DNA from: Arthrobacter sp. RIT-PI-e
Lineage (GTDB): Bacteria > Actinomycetota > Actinomycetes > Actinomycetales > Micrococcaceae
Reading direction: 5' to 3'
Assembly (NCBI RefSeq): GCF_001187915.1
Contig: NZ_LGIU01000035.1
Coordinates: forward strand, 1 to 64,000
DNA: 64,000 nucleotides
The stretch's first letter is position 1. Each line of letters begins with the position of its first letter. The position numbers and the translations under genes were made by a program. A model generated the notes under the pieces. That model was not told the DNA's origin, ran no database searches, and saw nothing but the letters and a program-made list of their open reading frames with translations. This document shows positions 25,262-33,473 of the stretch, piece after piece.

Positions 25262-26104
25262 GTGAGAATCGACCTGCACACACACTCCAACGTCTCGGAC
25301 GGCACCGAGGACCCCGCCGTGCTCATCGTCTCCGCCGCGGCCGCAGGTCTCGACGCCGTCGCGCTCACCGACCACGACTCCACGGCGGGCTGGGACGGCG
25401 CCGCTGCTGCGGCTGCCGAGCAGGGGATGATCTTCGTGCCGGGCATGGAGGTCTCCTGCAGCACGGACACCGGGATCAGCGTGCACGTGCTCTCCTACCT
25501 CCACGATCCCGCGCACCCCGGCCTCCGTGCGGAGATCGAGAAGTCGCGCACCGCCCGGCTGACGCGCGCCCGGCGCATGGTGGAGCTCATGGGGGAGGAC
25601 TTCCCGATCACCTGGGACATCGTCCAGCAGCACGTGAGCGACGGCGCCACCGTGGGCCGCCCGCACATCGCCGACGCGCTGATCACCCTCGGGATCGTCT
25701 CCACCCGCTCCGAGGCGTTCGAGCGGGTACTCACAGCGCGCTCACCCTACTGGGTCAGCCACTACGCGCCGCATCCCGCGCGCGCCGTCGCCCTCATCCG
25801 GGACGCCGGCGGCGTGCCGGTGTTCGCCCACCCGTCCGCGTTCAACCGCGGCGCCGTGGTGGGTGGGGCGGTGATCGAGGAGATGATCGACGCCGGGCTC
25901 CTCGGGCTCGAGGTGGAGCACCGGGACAACCCGGAGGTCGCCCGGGTGGAGCTGCGCCGACTTGCGCACCGTCACGGACTGCTCGTCACGGGTTCGAGCG
26001 ACTACCACGGCAGCGGGAAGCCCAACCTGCTGGGGGAGAATCTCACGTCCCCCGAGACCTTCGAGGCCCTCGTCTCCCTGGCCACGGGCACCCATGTCGG
26101 CTAG
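25262..26104 (+). CDS. PHP-domain phosphoesterase
   Basis: A 280-residue protein covering the PHP fold: RIDLHTHSNVSDGT (metal His pair and Asp), ALTDHDSTAGW, VPGMEVSC (Glu), then FAHPSAF and SSDYHGSGKPN near the C-terminus supply the remaining His/Asp ligands. Relatives include 3',5'-nucleotide bisphosphate phosphatase and 5'-3' RNase AM (YciV). Cytosolic. GTG at 25262 is chosen because the protein then begins directly at the metal motif and TAGATT lies 7 nt upstream. It faces away from pepP. Exact substrate unknown. Confidence 0.87.
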   Translation: MRIDLHTHSNVSDGTEDPAVLIVSAAAAGLDAVALTDHDSTAGWDGAAAAAAEQGMIFVPGMEVSCSTDTGISVHVLSYLHDPAHPGLRAEIEKSRTARLTRARRMVELMGEDFPITWDIVQQHVSDGATVGRPHIADALITLGIVSTRSEAFERVLTARSPYWVSHYAPHPARAVALIRDAGGVPVFAHPSAFNRGAVVGGAVIEEMIDAGLLGLEVEHRDNPEVARVELRRLAHRHGLLVTGSSDYHGSGKPNLLGENLTSPETFEALVSLATGTHVG

Positions 26105-26195
26105 GTGTGCTGATGGAGCCGGCAAGGCATGGCGAGGTGGGAGGGATCGCTCCAGGGGTTGAAGGCTCCTGTGGTGTCGTGTTGGAGTGGTGGAT

Positions 26196-26831
26196 ATGTC
26201 GGACCCGTCGATGACCCCCGGACCGCAGCCGTCGAGCCACTGGCTCGACGCCGAGCCCTCCGGTGAGAACCCTGAAGAGGCCGCACGACCGACACTGTTG
26301 CGCAGCCTGGCGCACCGATGGTCTCTGCGCCGGGTGCAGCTCCTGAACTCCTGGGGAGTCACGGTGCTGCTTCTCGTGGCCCTCGTGATCGTTCCCGCCG
26401 AGGTGGTCCTTCCCGGCATCCTGGGGCTTGCCGCCGGCCTGTTCCTCCTGTTCGCGATCGCCTTCACCGCCTACTGCAGGTACCGGCCACTTCCATCTCC
26501 CGTAGGGCTTGATCGTGAGGTATGGGTCCGCACCCCGGGAAGGGGTGCTCTGGCCGGTGTCCTGGCCGTCATCGCCGTATCCCTGGTCCTGCTGATCCCC
26601 TACCTGACGAACGGTGTCGGTCCGAGCACCTGGTCCATCGGCCTCTGGGGCATGTACGGGGCCGTGTGCACAGCGAGCTTCGTCCTGCAGGGCTGGCACC
26701 ACCGGCACGCCCGCCGGCTGTTCCGCCACCACATCGCGAACAACGGGAAGGCACGGGCCGCTCTGGAAGGACTGTCCATGAACCCGCCGGCTGCCGGCGC
26801 CGGCACCCGCGGCGCGTTCGGTCCGCTCTGA
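26196..26831 (+). CDS. Four-helix membrane protein of unknown function
   Basis: A 211-residue protein: a polar N-terminus of about 45 residues, two hydrophobic segments close together (about 52-75 and 77-96), a short loop with charged residues (LDREVWVRTPGRG), two more (about 115-140 and 142-165), then a basic helix (WHHRHARRLFRHHI) and a Gly/Ala tail. ATG at 26196 has GGAG 8 nt upstream; in-frame GTG codons at 26187 and 26190 are less favoured. I do not recognise the family. A weak CCACGG/CCGTGG stem follows at 26835-26854; the rest of the 189-bp gap to the methyltransferase shows nothing. Confidence 0.65.
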   Translation: MSDPSMTPGPQPSSHWLDAEPSGENPEEAARPTLLRSLAHRWSLRRVQLLNSWGVTVLLLVALVIVPAEVVLPGILGLAAGLFLLFAIAFTAYCRYRPLPSPVGLDREVWVRTPGRGALAGVLAVIAVSLVLLIPYLTNGVGPSTWSIGLWGMYGAVCTASFVLQGWHHRHARRLFRHHIANNGKARAALEGLSMNPPAAGAGTRGAFGPL

Positions 26832-27020
26832 CGACCACGGGAGCACGTCCGTGGATGCACATCCGACGTCTCGGGGCCCGGACATGATGGGATATCGGGT
26901 GCAGCGGATCGGGTATGCCCGACACGGGTGTACCGTCACGGCATCGTCGATGGGCCGGTCGGCTGTATCCGTGGCGAACCGGCATCACGTCCGTGCAGTG
27001 CCATGTGTGCGAGGAGCGGG

Positions 27021-27890
27021 TCAGGTCCAGGGTGCCAGGCGGAGGCGCATGACGTCGACGGCCTGCGGATTGCTGTCCACGCACACGAAGCGCCGGCCGA
27101 GCTTCGCAGCCACCGCCCCGAGGGTGCCCGATCCGGCGAAGAAGTCCAGCACCCAGTCGCCCTGACGGCTGCTCGCCGCCACGGTGCGCCGCAGCAGGCC
27201 CTCGGGCTTCTGGGTGGGGTACCCGGTCTTCTCCCTCCCCGTGGGGGAGACGATGGTGTGCCACCACACGTCCGTGGGGAGTTTCCCGAGGGCGGCCTTC
27301 TCGGCGGTCACGAGCCCGGGCGCCATGTACGGCTCGCGGTCCACCTCGTCGCTGTTGAAGTAGTACCGCGCGGGGTCCTTGACGTACACCAGGATGTTGT
27401 CGTGCTTCGCCGGCCACTTCTTCCTCGAGCGTGCCCCGTAGTCGTACGCCCAGATGATCTCGTTGAGGAAGCACTCCCGTCCGAACAGGGCGTCCAGCAT
27501 CACCTTCGCGTAGTGCACCTCGCGGTAGTCCAGGTGCAGGTAGAGCGTGCCGTCATCGGCCAGCAGCCGCCAGGCCTCGGCGAGTCGGGGGGCGAGGAAG
27601 TCCCAGTAGTCCTCGAAGGCGTCGTCGTAGGAGGCGAGCACACCCTTCACCGTGGAGTAGGACATGCCCTTGAAGCCCACGCGATCGCCCTCGCCCTCGG
27701 CGGCGCGCACCATGGACGTCTGCTGCCGGCGCTGCACCCGGCCCGTGTTGAACGGGGGGTCCACGTAGATCATGGTGAACGCGCCGTCCGGCAGCGTGGC
27801 GAGGTACTCCGCGTTGTCGGCGTGCACCACGAGGTTGGCGCCGTCCGCCCTCCAGACCGGGGGAGCGGACGGCGCGGGGAGCCCGGTCAC
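27021..27890 (-). CDS. Orphan beta-class DNA methyltransferase (N6-adenine or N4-cytosine)
   Basis: A 289-residue protein. Catalytic motif IV reads DPPFNTGR near residue 44 and the SAM motif I reads DFFAGSGTLG near residue 246; this IV-before-I order defines the beta class (as in CcrM, and like many Type III Mod cores). The target-recognition region lies between. No restriction endonuclease, specificity subunit or helicase partner is nearby. GTG at 27890 lies 7 nt past the DEAD-box stop, so the two are probably co-transcribed. Conserved singletons of this type occur in Micrococcaceae; the target sequence is unknown. Confidence 0.85.
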   Translation of the reverse strand: MTGLPAPSAPPVWRADGANLVVHADNAEYLATLPDGAFTMIYVDPPFNTGRVQRRQQTSMVRAAEGEGDRVGFKGMSYSTVKGVLASYDDAFEDYWDFLAPRLAEAWRLLADDGTLYLHLDYREVHYAKVMLDALFGRECFLNEIIWAYDYGARSRKKWPAKHDNILVYVKDPARYYFNSDEVDREPYMAPGLVTAEKAALGKLPTDVWWHTIVSPTGREKTGYPTQKPEGLLRRTVAASSRQGDWVLDFFAGSGTLGAVAAKLGRRFVCVDSNPQAVDVMRLRLAPWT

Positions 27891-27896
27891 CGAGCG

Positions 27897-29645
27897 CTAG
27901 TCCTCGGTGCCACCGGCGGGCTTCACGACGACGTCGCCGTTGCGGCGGCGTGTGCGGCTGCGGCGCGGCCGGTCACCCGAGGGTGCCTCGCCCTCGCCAG
28001 CAGTACGACGGCGTCCGCCGGACGTGGCCGCGGCGTCGGCTGCGGGCTGCACCGGCTCGGCACCTGCCGTGGTGCCCCGGCCCCGGCCGCGTCCGCGTGA
28101 GCGACGTGAGCCCTCGGCATCGTCGGCTCCCGTCCCGCGTCCGGAGTCGCGGTTCGAACCACTGCGTCCACCGGACCGGCCCGAGCCGCCGGCGCGCGAG
28201 CCACCGGACCGGCCCGAGCCGCCGGTGCGCGCGTCGCCGCGCTTCCCGGTCTCGCCGAGGTCCTCGAGCACCTCGGCGTGGATGCCGGCGAGCTTGCGGT
28301 CCTTGCGGGGGAGACGACCCTTGGTGCCCTCGGGGATGTCGAGATCCGTGTAGAGGTGCGCGGAGGAGGAGTACGTCTCCACCGGCTCAGGTGTGTCCAG
28401 TCCCAGGGCCTTGTTGATCAGGCCCCAGCGGGGCACGTCGTCCCAGTCCACGAAGGTCACGGCGGTGCCCTTCTTGCCTGCACGGCCGGTGCGCCCCACG
28501 CGGTGCAGGTAGGCCTTCTCGTCCTCCGGGCACTGGTAGTTGATCACGTGCGTGATGTCCTCGACGTCGATCCCGCGGGCTGCCACTTCGGTGGCCACGA
28601 GGACGTCGATCTTATCGCCGCGGAAGGCCCGCAGCGCCTGCTCGCGGGCACCCTGGCCGAGGTCACCGTGGATGGCGCCGGCCGCGAACCCGCGGTCGAT
28701 CAGCTCCTCGGAGAGCTTCGCGGCGGTGCGCTTGGTCTTGCAGAAGACGATGGCGCGGCCCCGGTTGCGGGACTGCAGGATCCGGGCCACCACCTCGGCC
28801 TTGTCCAGGTTGTGCGCCCGATAGATGACCTGGCGGATGTCCTTCTTGGTGATGCCGTCGTCCTCGGGATCCGCGGCGCGGATGTGCGTGGGCTGCGTCA
28901 TGTACCGGCGGGCCATGGCGATCACGGGGCCGGGCATGGTCGCCGAGAACAGCAGCGTCTGGCGTACGGGGGGCGTCGCGGCGATCAGCGTCTCGACGTC
29001 GGGCAGGAAGCCGAGGTCCAGCATCTCGTCGGCCTCGTCCAGCACCACGATCTTCACGTTCTTGAGCACCAGCAGCTTCTGCCGGTAGAGGTCGATCAGG
29101 CGGCCCGGGGTCCCCACCACGATCTCGACGCCCTGCTTGATCGCCTCGATCTGCGGCTCGTAGGCACGGCCGCCGTAGATGGTGACGATCCGCGCGTTGC
29201 GCTTCTTCGCCGCCGTCGTGAGGTCGCTCGCCACCTGCACGGCGAGCTCACGGGTGGGGACGACGACGAGCGCCTGCGGGGCGCCGGGGACCGGCAGCTT
29301 CTCGTAGCCGGCGTCGTCGGGGCCCACCACGCGCTGGATCGCCGGGATGCCGAAGCCGAGGGTCTTGCCCGTGCCGGTCTTCGCCTGGCCGATGATGTCG
29401 TGGCCCCCGAGGGCGATCGACAGCGTCATCGCCTGGATGGGGAACGGGTGGGTGATCCCGGCGTCGGCGAGCGACTCCACGATGTCGGGGCGCACGTTGA
29501 AGTCCGCGAAGGTCTGCTCGACCGCTGCGTGCGGCTCCTCCGTGGTGACCAGCGTCCGGTCCACGTCGACGGAGTCCGCCGAGTTGTCCGCCACGAGGTG
29601 CTGGGCGTCCGTGGCCGCAGCGATGTCTGTTCCTGTGTTCTGCAC
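27897..29645 (-). CDS. DEAD-box RNA helicase
   Basis: A 582-residue protein of the RhlE/DeaD type. The Q motif (TFADFNVRPDIVESL), motif I AKTGTGKT, Ia PTRELAVQ, Ib TPGRLIDL, II VLDEADEML, III FSATMP, V ARGIDVEDITHVINYQ and VI HRVGRTGRAGKKG are all intact over residues about 45-410. A C-terminal region of about 130 residues is Arg/Gly/Ser-rich with SGRSGG repeats, a likely RNA-binding tail. It remodels structured RNA, often in cold or ribosome assembly. The start is GTG at 29645. A 233-bp non-coding stretch separates it from the upstream RNB gene, on the same strand. Confidence 0.93.
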   Translation of the reverse strand: MQNTGTDIAAATDAQHLVADNSADSVDVDRTLVTTEEPHAAVEQTFADFNVRPDIVESLADAGITHPFPIQAMTLSIALGGHDIIGQAKTGTGKTLGFGIPAIQRVVGPDDAGYEKLPVPGAPQALVVVPTRELAVQVASDLTTAAKKRNARIVTIYGGRAYEPQIEAIKQGVEIVVGTPGRLIDLYRQKLLVLKNVKIVVLDEADEMLDLGFLPDVETLIAATPPVRQTLLFSATMPGPVIAMARRYMTQPTHIRAADPEDDGITKKDIRQVIYRAHNLDKAEVVARILQSRNRGRAIVFCKTKRTAAKLSEELIDRGFAAGAIHGDLGQGAREQALRAFRGDKIDVLVATEVAARGIDVEDITHVINYQCPEDEKAYLHRVGRTGRAGKKGTAVTFVDWDDVPRWGLINKALGLDTPEPVETYSSSAHLYTDLDIPEGTKGRLPRKDRKLAGIHAEVLEDLGETGKRGDARTGGSGRSGGSRAGGSGRSGGRSGSNRDSGRGTGADDAEGSRRSRGRGRGRGTTAGAEPVQPAADAAATSGGRRRTAGEGEAPSGDRPRRSRTRRRNGDVVVKPAGGTED

Positions 29646-29878
29646 GTTCTACCGTTCGTTTCAGGCCCCGCGGCCACTGAGGCTCGACGCCCGGCTGGGA
29701 TTCACCGGTGCGGAGCGTATCGGCGGGCGCGGAGCGTCCAGTGGAAGCCGATCGCGGGCTTGCGACTGCGTGCGGGCTGCGGCGAGGGCCTGCGCCTGCT
29801 GGGAGGACTCGGGATCGAGGAGGTACTGCGGGTTATCGAGGTGACAACGACCGGGCATCCATGACTACGCCCCCAAGA

Positions 29879-31422
29879 CTACCCTGCGCGGCTCCCCGGG
29901 ACGGCATCGTCCGGCTGCGCAGGAGTGGCGTCCGCGGGCTTGGCCTCGAACCGGATGCGCCGCCGGGCGATGTCCGCCTCCACGAGGATCACCGTGACGC
30001 GCTGACCTGCGGTGAGTTCGCCGTAGCACGTGGCCTCCAGCGGCGGGGCGGGGACCCGGACGACGCCGGAGAGGCGGGGGGCCTGCCCCCCGGGGCGGCC
30101 TCCCCCCCGGGCGGGGGGCCCTGGAGCACGACGGCGGAGAACGCCTCGCCGACACGGTTGCTCAGCAGGGCGGCCTGGACGGCGTCCATCGCCCCGGAAT
30201 CGAGGCGTGAGGCGAGCTGGTTCGAGGCGGACATGAGCGAATTGAGCTGCGGCAGGGCCGTACGCGCCCAGTCCGGTACCTCCTCGCCGGCGCAGAGCGA
30301 GGCGCAGATGACGAGGACGAACCGGTCCACGAGGCGCCGCAACGGTGCGGTGGTGTGGGCGTAGGGGGCGGCGATGGCCGATTGCACCACGAGCTCGGGT
30401 GTCTCGCCGTCGAACGCCGTGTACCCGGCGCCGCGGAAGAGCGACGCCGCGGCATGCATCAGCGCGAGCTGCGGTGCGTCGGTGACGTCCAGCGAACGGA
30501 GGAACGCTCCGTAGGACAGGTCCTCGGGCCACGGGTGCTCGAGCGCCTCGGCCTGCCGGCGGAACTTCCCGAGTGCGCCCTCGTCCGGTACCGGCAGTGT
30601 GCGCAGGATCCCCACGCCGCCGTCGAGCATCATGCGTGCGGCCGCCATGCCGGTCATGAGGGAGATCTGCGCGTTCCAGTCCTCGCAGGGGAGCGCGGGC
30701 TCGGTGAGGATGCCGTAGGCCTCGCCGTCGTGGGTGATCTCCTGGCGCGGCAGGTTGAGGCTCGCCCCTCCGCGGTCCAGTTCCAGCCGGATGCGCAGCA
30801 GGCCGATCTCGCGCAGCAGGAGGAGCTCCTCCCCGGCGGTCCCGGCGTCGAGGTCCGCCTGCACCTGCCCGTAGGTCAGCTGACGTCGGCTCCGGACGAC
30901 GGCGCGGCGCACGGTCACGGACTCCACCCCGGCGCTCGCGTCCAGGCGGAAGTGCCAGACGAAGGCCGGGCGGTCCTGACCGGGCAGCAGGCTCGCGGCG
31001 TCCTCGGAGATGGTCTCCGGGTGCAGGGAGACTCTCCCGTCCGGTGCGTACAGGGTCTGCCCGCGGAGTCTCGCCTCGGTGTCGATGGCGCCCGACGGGC
31101 GGACGAAGAGGGGGACGTCCGCGATGGCGTACCAGACCTCGTACCCGCTCGGGGCGTGCTCGGGGTCCCCGGGGACCGCGCGTCGCGCCAGGTGCACGGC
31201 CTGGTCGAGGTCCGTGGACCCCGGGGGATCGATGGTGACCAGGGGCAGGTCCCGGAGGTCGAGCTCGGGGAGGGTGGAGTCCGCCACCGCCGCCGCAGCC
31301 TCACGGAGCACGTCCTCCGGGAAGTGCTCGCGGACGTCGAGTTCTGCACGCAGGGCCCGCAGCGACTCCGTGAGGCGCTGCTGTGACTCCCGGTCCCTGA
31401 GGTCCATATGCTGTGCGGGCAC
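29879..31422 (-). CDS. RNB-domain ribonuclease (RNase II/R family), frameshifted near the 3' end
   Basis: The main frame encodes an RNB catalytic domain: LPLVTIDPPGSTDLDQAVHL supplies the catalytic Asp cluster and AHTTAPLRRLVDRFV the conserved C-terminal arginines. After VGEAFSAVVLQG the frame becomes Pro/Gly/Arg-rich and runs to 29989. The next frame instead gives a plausible S1-like end (EATCYGELTAGQRVTVILVE, RRRIRFEAKP) with a stop at 29879. The span is one base short of a multiple of three, so I infer one missing base in 30,070-30,120, where C7, C6 and two G6 runs cluster. Restored length is about 514 residues. GTG at 31422 is a tentative start; ATG at 31407 is possible. Confidence 0.8.
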
Positions 31423-31556
31423 AGGCCAAACGTAACGCACGGCACGGACATCGGGCAGGAGCACGGATCACGGGCAGCGGCGCGGCCGTGGGGCACGGAC
31501 GCGGGACGGGTCACGGTGGAGTGCCTCCGGGAGGTTGCCCCGCCCTCCCGATTGCG

Positions 31557-31562
31557 TAGTGT
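31557..31562 (+). promoter_or_regulatory. Putative -10 hexamer TAGTGT for the MiaE-like gene (leaderless)
   Basis: TAGTGT, seven bases (TAGCCGA), then the ATG at 31570. Confidence 0.5.
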
Positions 31563-31569
31563 TAGCCGA

Positions 31570-32364
31570 ATGAACAACGGCTCCTCCCCTCGCACGGCGT
31601 CCGCGACCGAGCCGGATGCGGGTCACGCCCCGCAGGCCCCGCCCTCAGCGCCTGCGGGGGGATCGTCGTCGCCCGCCCCCTCCCTGCCCTCCGCGCGGAC
31701 CGCGGACCCGCTGTCGGATCCCCGCTACGCGCGGTTCGTCGCGGACCTGCTCGGTGTCATCGCGTACGGCGAGCTGTCGGGGTTCGAGCGGCTCTCCTCG
31801 GACGCGCGGTTCTCCCCGAGCCTCGCCGACCGCGCCAGCCTCGGCCGTCTCGCGGTCCAGGAGTTCACCCACTTCGAGCACGTGAGCGCGTTCCTGGAGG
31901 ACCTCGGCGTGACGGCCGAGGATTCCATGGCCCCCTTCCAGGCCTCCGTCGACGCGTTCCACGAGCGCACGCGGCCGGGTGACTGGTACGAGTCCCTCAT
32001 GAAGGCCTACGTGATCGACGCCTTCTCCGGCGACTTCTACCGATCCCTCGCGGACAGCCTGGACGGCCGGACACGGGAACTCATCGGCACGATCGATTCG
32101 GGCGACGGCGCCGAGCACCTGCACCGGCGGCTCAAGGAGGCGCTCTCGGACGATCCCCGGCTCGCGTCCAGACTGGCCCTGTGGGGACGGCGGCTGGTGG
32201 GTGAGGCGCTGACGCAGGCGCGCCGCGTGGCCAGTGAGCGCGAGTACCTGGCAGGGCTCTTGTTCGCCGACGAGGCCGACCACTACCGGCAGGCCACCGA
32301 GCTGTTCTCCCAGCTCACCCGCAACCACTCACGGCGCATGAGTGCACTGGGCCTCACCGCCTGA
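31570..32364 (+). CDS. Ferritin-like MiaE_2-type hydroxylase family protein
   Basis: A 264-residue protein. An N-terminal Ala/Pro/Ser-rich segment of about 45 residues precedes a ferritin-like four-helix bundle. Candidate di-iron ligands are Glu in AYGELSGFERL, Glu/His in VQEFTHFEHVS, and later Glu and Glu/His in LFADEADHYRQ. This matches the actinobacterial MiaE-like family, related to the tRNA ms2i6A hydroxylase; the hydroxylase activity is inference. It lies between RNB and DUF3107, as in the mycobacterial locus around Rv3208-Rv3211. TAGTGT 7 nt upstream fixes the ATG at 31570. Confidence 0.8.
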   Translation: MNNGSSPRTASATEPDAGHAPQAPPSAPAGGSSSPAPSLPSARTADPLSDPRYARFVADLLGVIAYGELSGFERLSSDARFSPSLADRASLGRLAVQEFTHFEHVSAFLEDLGVTAEDSMAPFQASVDAFHERTRPGDWYESLMKAYVIDAFSGDFYRSLADSLDGRTRELIGTIDSGDGAEHLHRRLKEALSDDPRLASRLALWGRRLVGEALTQARRVASEREYLAGLLFADEADHYRQATELFSQLTRNHSRRMSALGLTA

Positions 32365-32398
32365 GGCCGACGGCGTACCGGACGTCCACCGGGCCAGG

Positions 32399-32446
32399 AC
32401 GACGACGACCCCCGGGATCCGTGGGGATGCCGGGGGTCGTCGTCGT
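32399..32446. terminator. Bidirectional hairpin terminator (ACGACGACG arms)
   Basis: ACGACGACGACCCCCGG (32399-32415) and its perfect complement (32430-32446) form a 17-bp stem with a 14-nt loop, between convergent genes. Confidence 0.85.
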
Positions 32447-32481
32447 TCCGTCGCGGCGTCCGCCGCTCAGGTCGGGAAGGG

Positions 32482-32706
32482 TCAGAGGGCGCCGAATCCC
32501 ACGCGCCGGGTCTCCTCGGCGCCGATCTCCACGTACCCCAGGACCGAGGCCGGCACGATCACCTGACGGCCCTTCGCGTCCTTCAGGCGGAGTTCGGAGC
32601 CGCCGCTCATGGCCTGCGACACCAGCTCGGCGATGGCGTCGGCGCTCTCGGCGGAATCCACCACGATCTCCCGGTTGACGTTCTGGATACCGATCTTGAT
32701 TTCCAC
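32482..32706 (-). CDS. DUF3107 small protein
   Basis: A 74-residue protein matching DUF3107 throughout (MEIKIGIQNVNREIVVDS, VPASVLGYVEIG). The family is near-universal in Actinobacteria (Rv3208A/TB9.4 in M. tuberculosis), of unknown function. GTG at 32706 has AGGAGG about 8 nt upstream. It lies 47 nt downstream of the TetR gene on the same strand, the same pairing as Rv3208/Rv3208A, so co-transcription is likely. Confidence 0.9.
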   Translation of the reverse strand: MEIKIGIQNVNREIVVDSAESADAIAELVSQAMSGGSELRLKDAKGRQVIVPASVLGYVEIGAEETRRVGFGAL

Positions 32707-32753
32707 GGCGGTGCCTCCTGTGTAGCGGACGTTGGTTCGTACGGAAACCTACT

Positions 32754-33374
32754 CTAGATCTCCTTGGGGAAGCGGCTGATTCCGCGCCAAGCTAAACGGT
32801 AGATCAGCTCCGCGGCGGCATCGATGTCCAGGCTGCCGTCCGTCTCCAGCCAGTAGCGGGCGCCGATCTGCGCCATCCCCGCCAGTCCCCGGCCCAGCAG
32901 GGTGGCCTCCACCACGGAGAGCTGGGTGTCGTCCGCGATCACCTCGGCGATGGCTCCGGCGAACCGGGCATTGAACGTCTCGAGTCTGCCGCTGACGTCC
33001 GGTTCGTTGCCGATGTCCGATTCGAAGACCAGCCGGTGCGCCTGGCTGTCCCGCGCGATGAACTGGAAGTAGACCCGCATGGTCGCGTGGACGCGCTGCT
33101 TGTTGTCCTCGGTGGAGCGCAGCGCGTCGAGGAGCAGCTGCGTGAGTTCGGCGAGGTGGCTGTCCAGGAGGGCGAGGTAGAGGTCGCGCTTGCCCGGGAA
33201 GTGCTGGTACAGCACGGGCTTGCTGACACTCGCCGCCACCGCGATGTCGTCCATCGCGGCACCGTGGTACCCGTTGCTCACGAACACCTCCTGCGCGGCG
33301 GCGAGGAGCTGCCGCCGTCGCTCGGTCCGGGGCAGACGGACCACCTTCCCGGTGGCGGGGGACCCCGCACTCAC
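32754..33374 (-). CDS. TetR-family transcriptional regulator
   Basis: A 206-residue protein. Residues 17-65 form the TetR helix-turn-helix (RRRQLLAAAQEVF, MDDIAVAASVSKPVLYQHFPGKRDLY) and the rest is a helical ligand-binding and dimerisation domain. It corresponds to Rv3208. The GTG at 33374 overlaps the stop of a 12-codon upstream frame that itself begins at a leaderless-type ATG (33409). Either the regulator is translationally coupled to a leader peptide, or one base is missing and the protein really starts at 33409 (about 218 residues). DUF3107 follows; moeZ is divergent. Confidence 0.85.
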   Translation of the reverse strand: MSAGSPATGKVVRLPRTERRRQLLAAAQEVFVSNGYHGAAMDDIAVAASVSKPVLYQHFPGKRDLYLALLDSHLAELTQLLLDALRSTEDNKQRVHATMRVYFQFIARDSQAHRLVFESDIGNEPDVSGRLETFNARFAGAIAEVIADDTQLSVVEATLLGRGLAGMAQIGARYWLETDGSLDIDAAAELIYRLAWRGISRFPKEI

Positions 33375-33409
33375 AGGCGGCCGTCCTCGGAGGGGGTGTG
33401 TTGGGCCAT
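33371..33409 (-). CDS. 12-codon upstream ORF overlapping the TetR start (leader peptide or true N-terminus)
   Basis: ATG at 33409 has TAAGCT 6 nt upstream, as leaderless genes here do. It encodes MAQHTPSEDGRL and stops in a GTGA overlap with the TetR GTG. See the TetR entry for the alternative that it is the regulator's own N-terminus. Confidence 0.35.
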   Translation of the reverse strand: MAQHTPSEDGRL

Positions 33410-33415
33410 CCGTCC

Positions 33416-33421
33416 AGCTTA
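33416..33421 (-). promoter_or_regulatory. Putative -10 hexamer TAAGCT for the uORF-TetR-DUF3107 unit
   Basis: Minus-strand TAAGCT, six bases (GGACGG), then the ATG at 33409. Confidence 0.45.
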
Positions 33422-33461
33422 CCCACGGGCTGCGGGCTGGCTGGGGGTGTGAACCGCGGAA

Positions 33462-33467
33462 TACCCT
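33462..33467 (+). promoter_or_regulatory. Putative -10 hexamer TACCCT for moeZ (leaderless)
   Basis: TACCCT, then GGAGGG abutting the ATG at 33474. The GGAGGG has zero spacing, so it cannot act as a Shine-Dalgarno. Confidence 0.45.
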
Positions 33468-33473
33468 GGAGGG

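Noticed and set aside
27021-27890. Restriction-modification or phage-defence system
   Set aside because: Only a lone methyltransferase is present. Neighbours are housekeeping RNA genes, and no nuclease, specificity or effector gene is nearby.
28145-28165. tRNA T-arm-like GGTTCGAACC
   Set aside because: It lies inside the intact DEAD-box coding sequence and no cloverleaf can be built around it.
29661-29858. 65-codon minus-strand ORF between the RNB and DEAD-box genes
   Set aside because: Third-position G+C is well below that of the real genes here, there is no ribosome-binding site or TANNNT hexamer, and I recognise no homologue. Left as part of the helicase leader.
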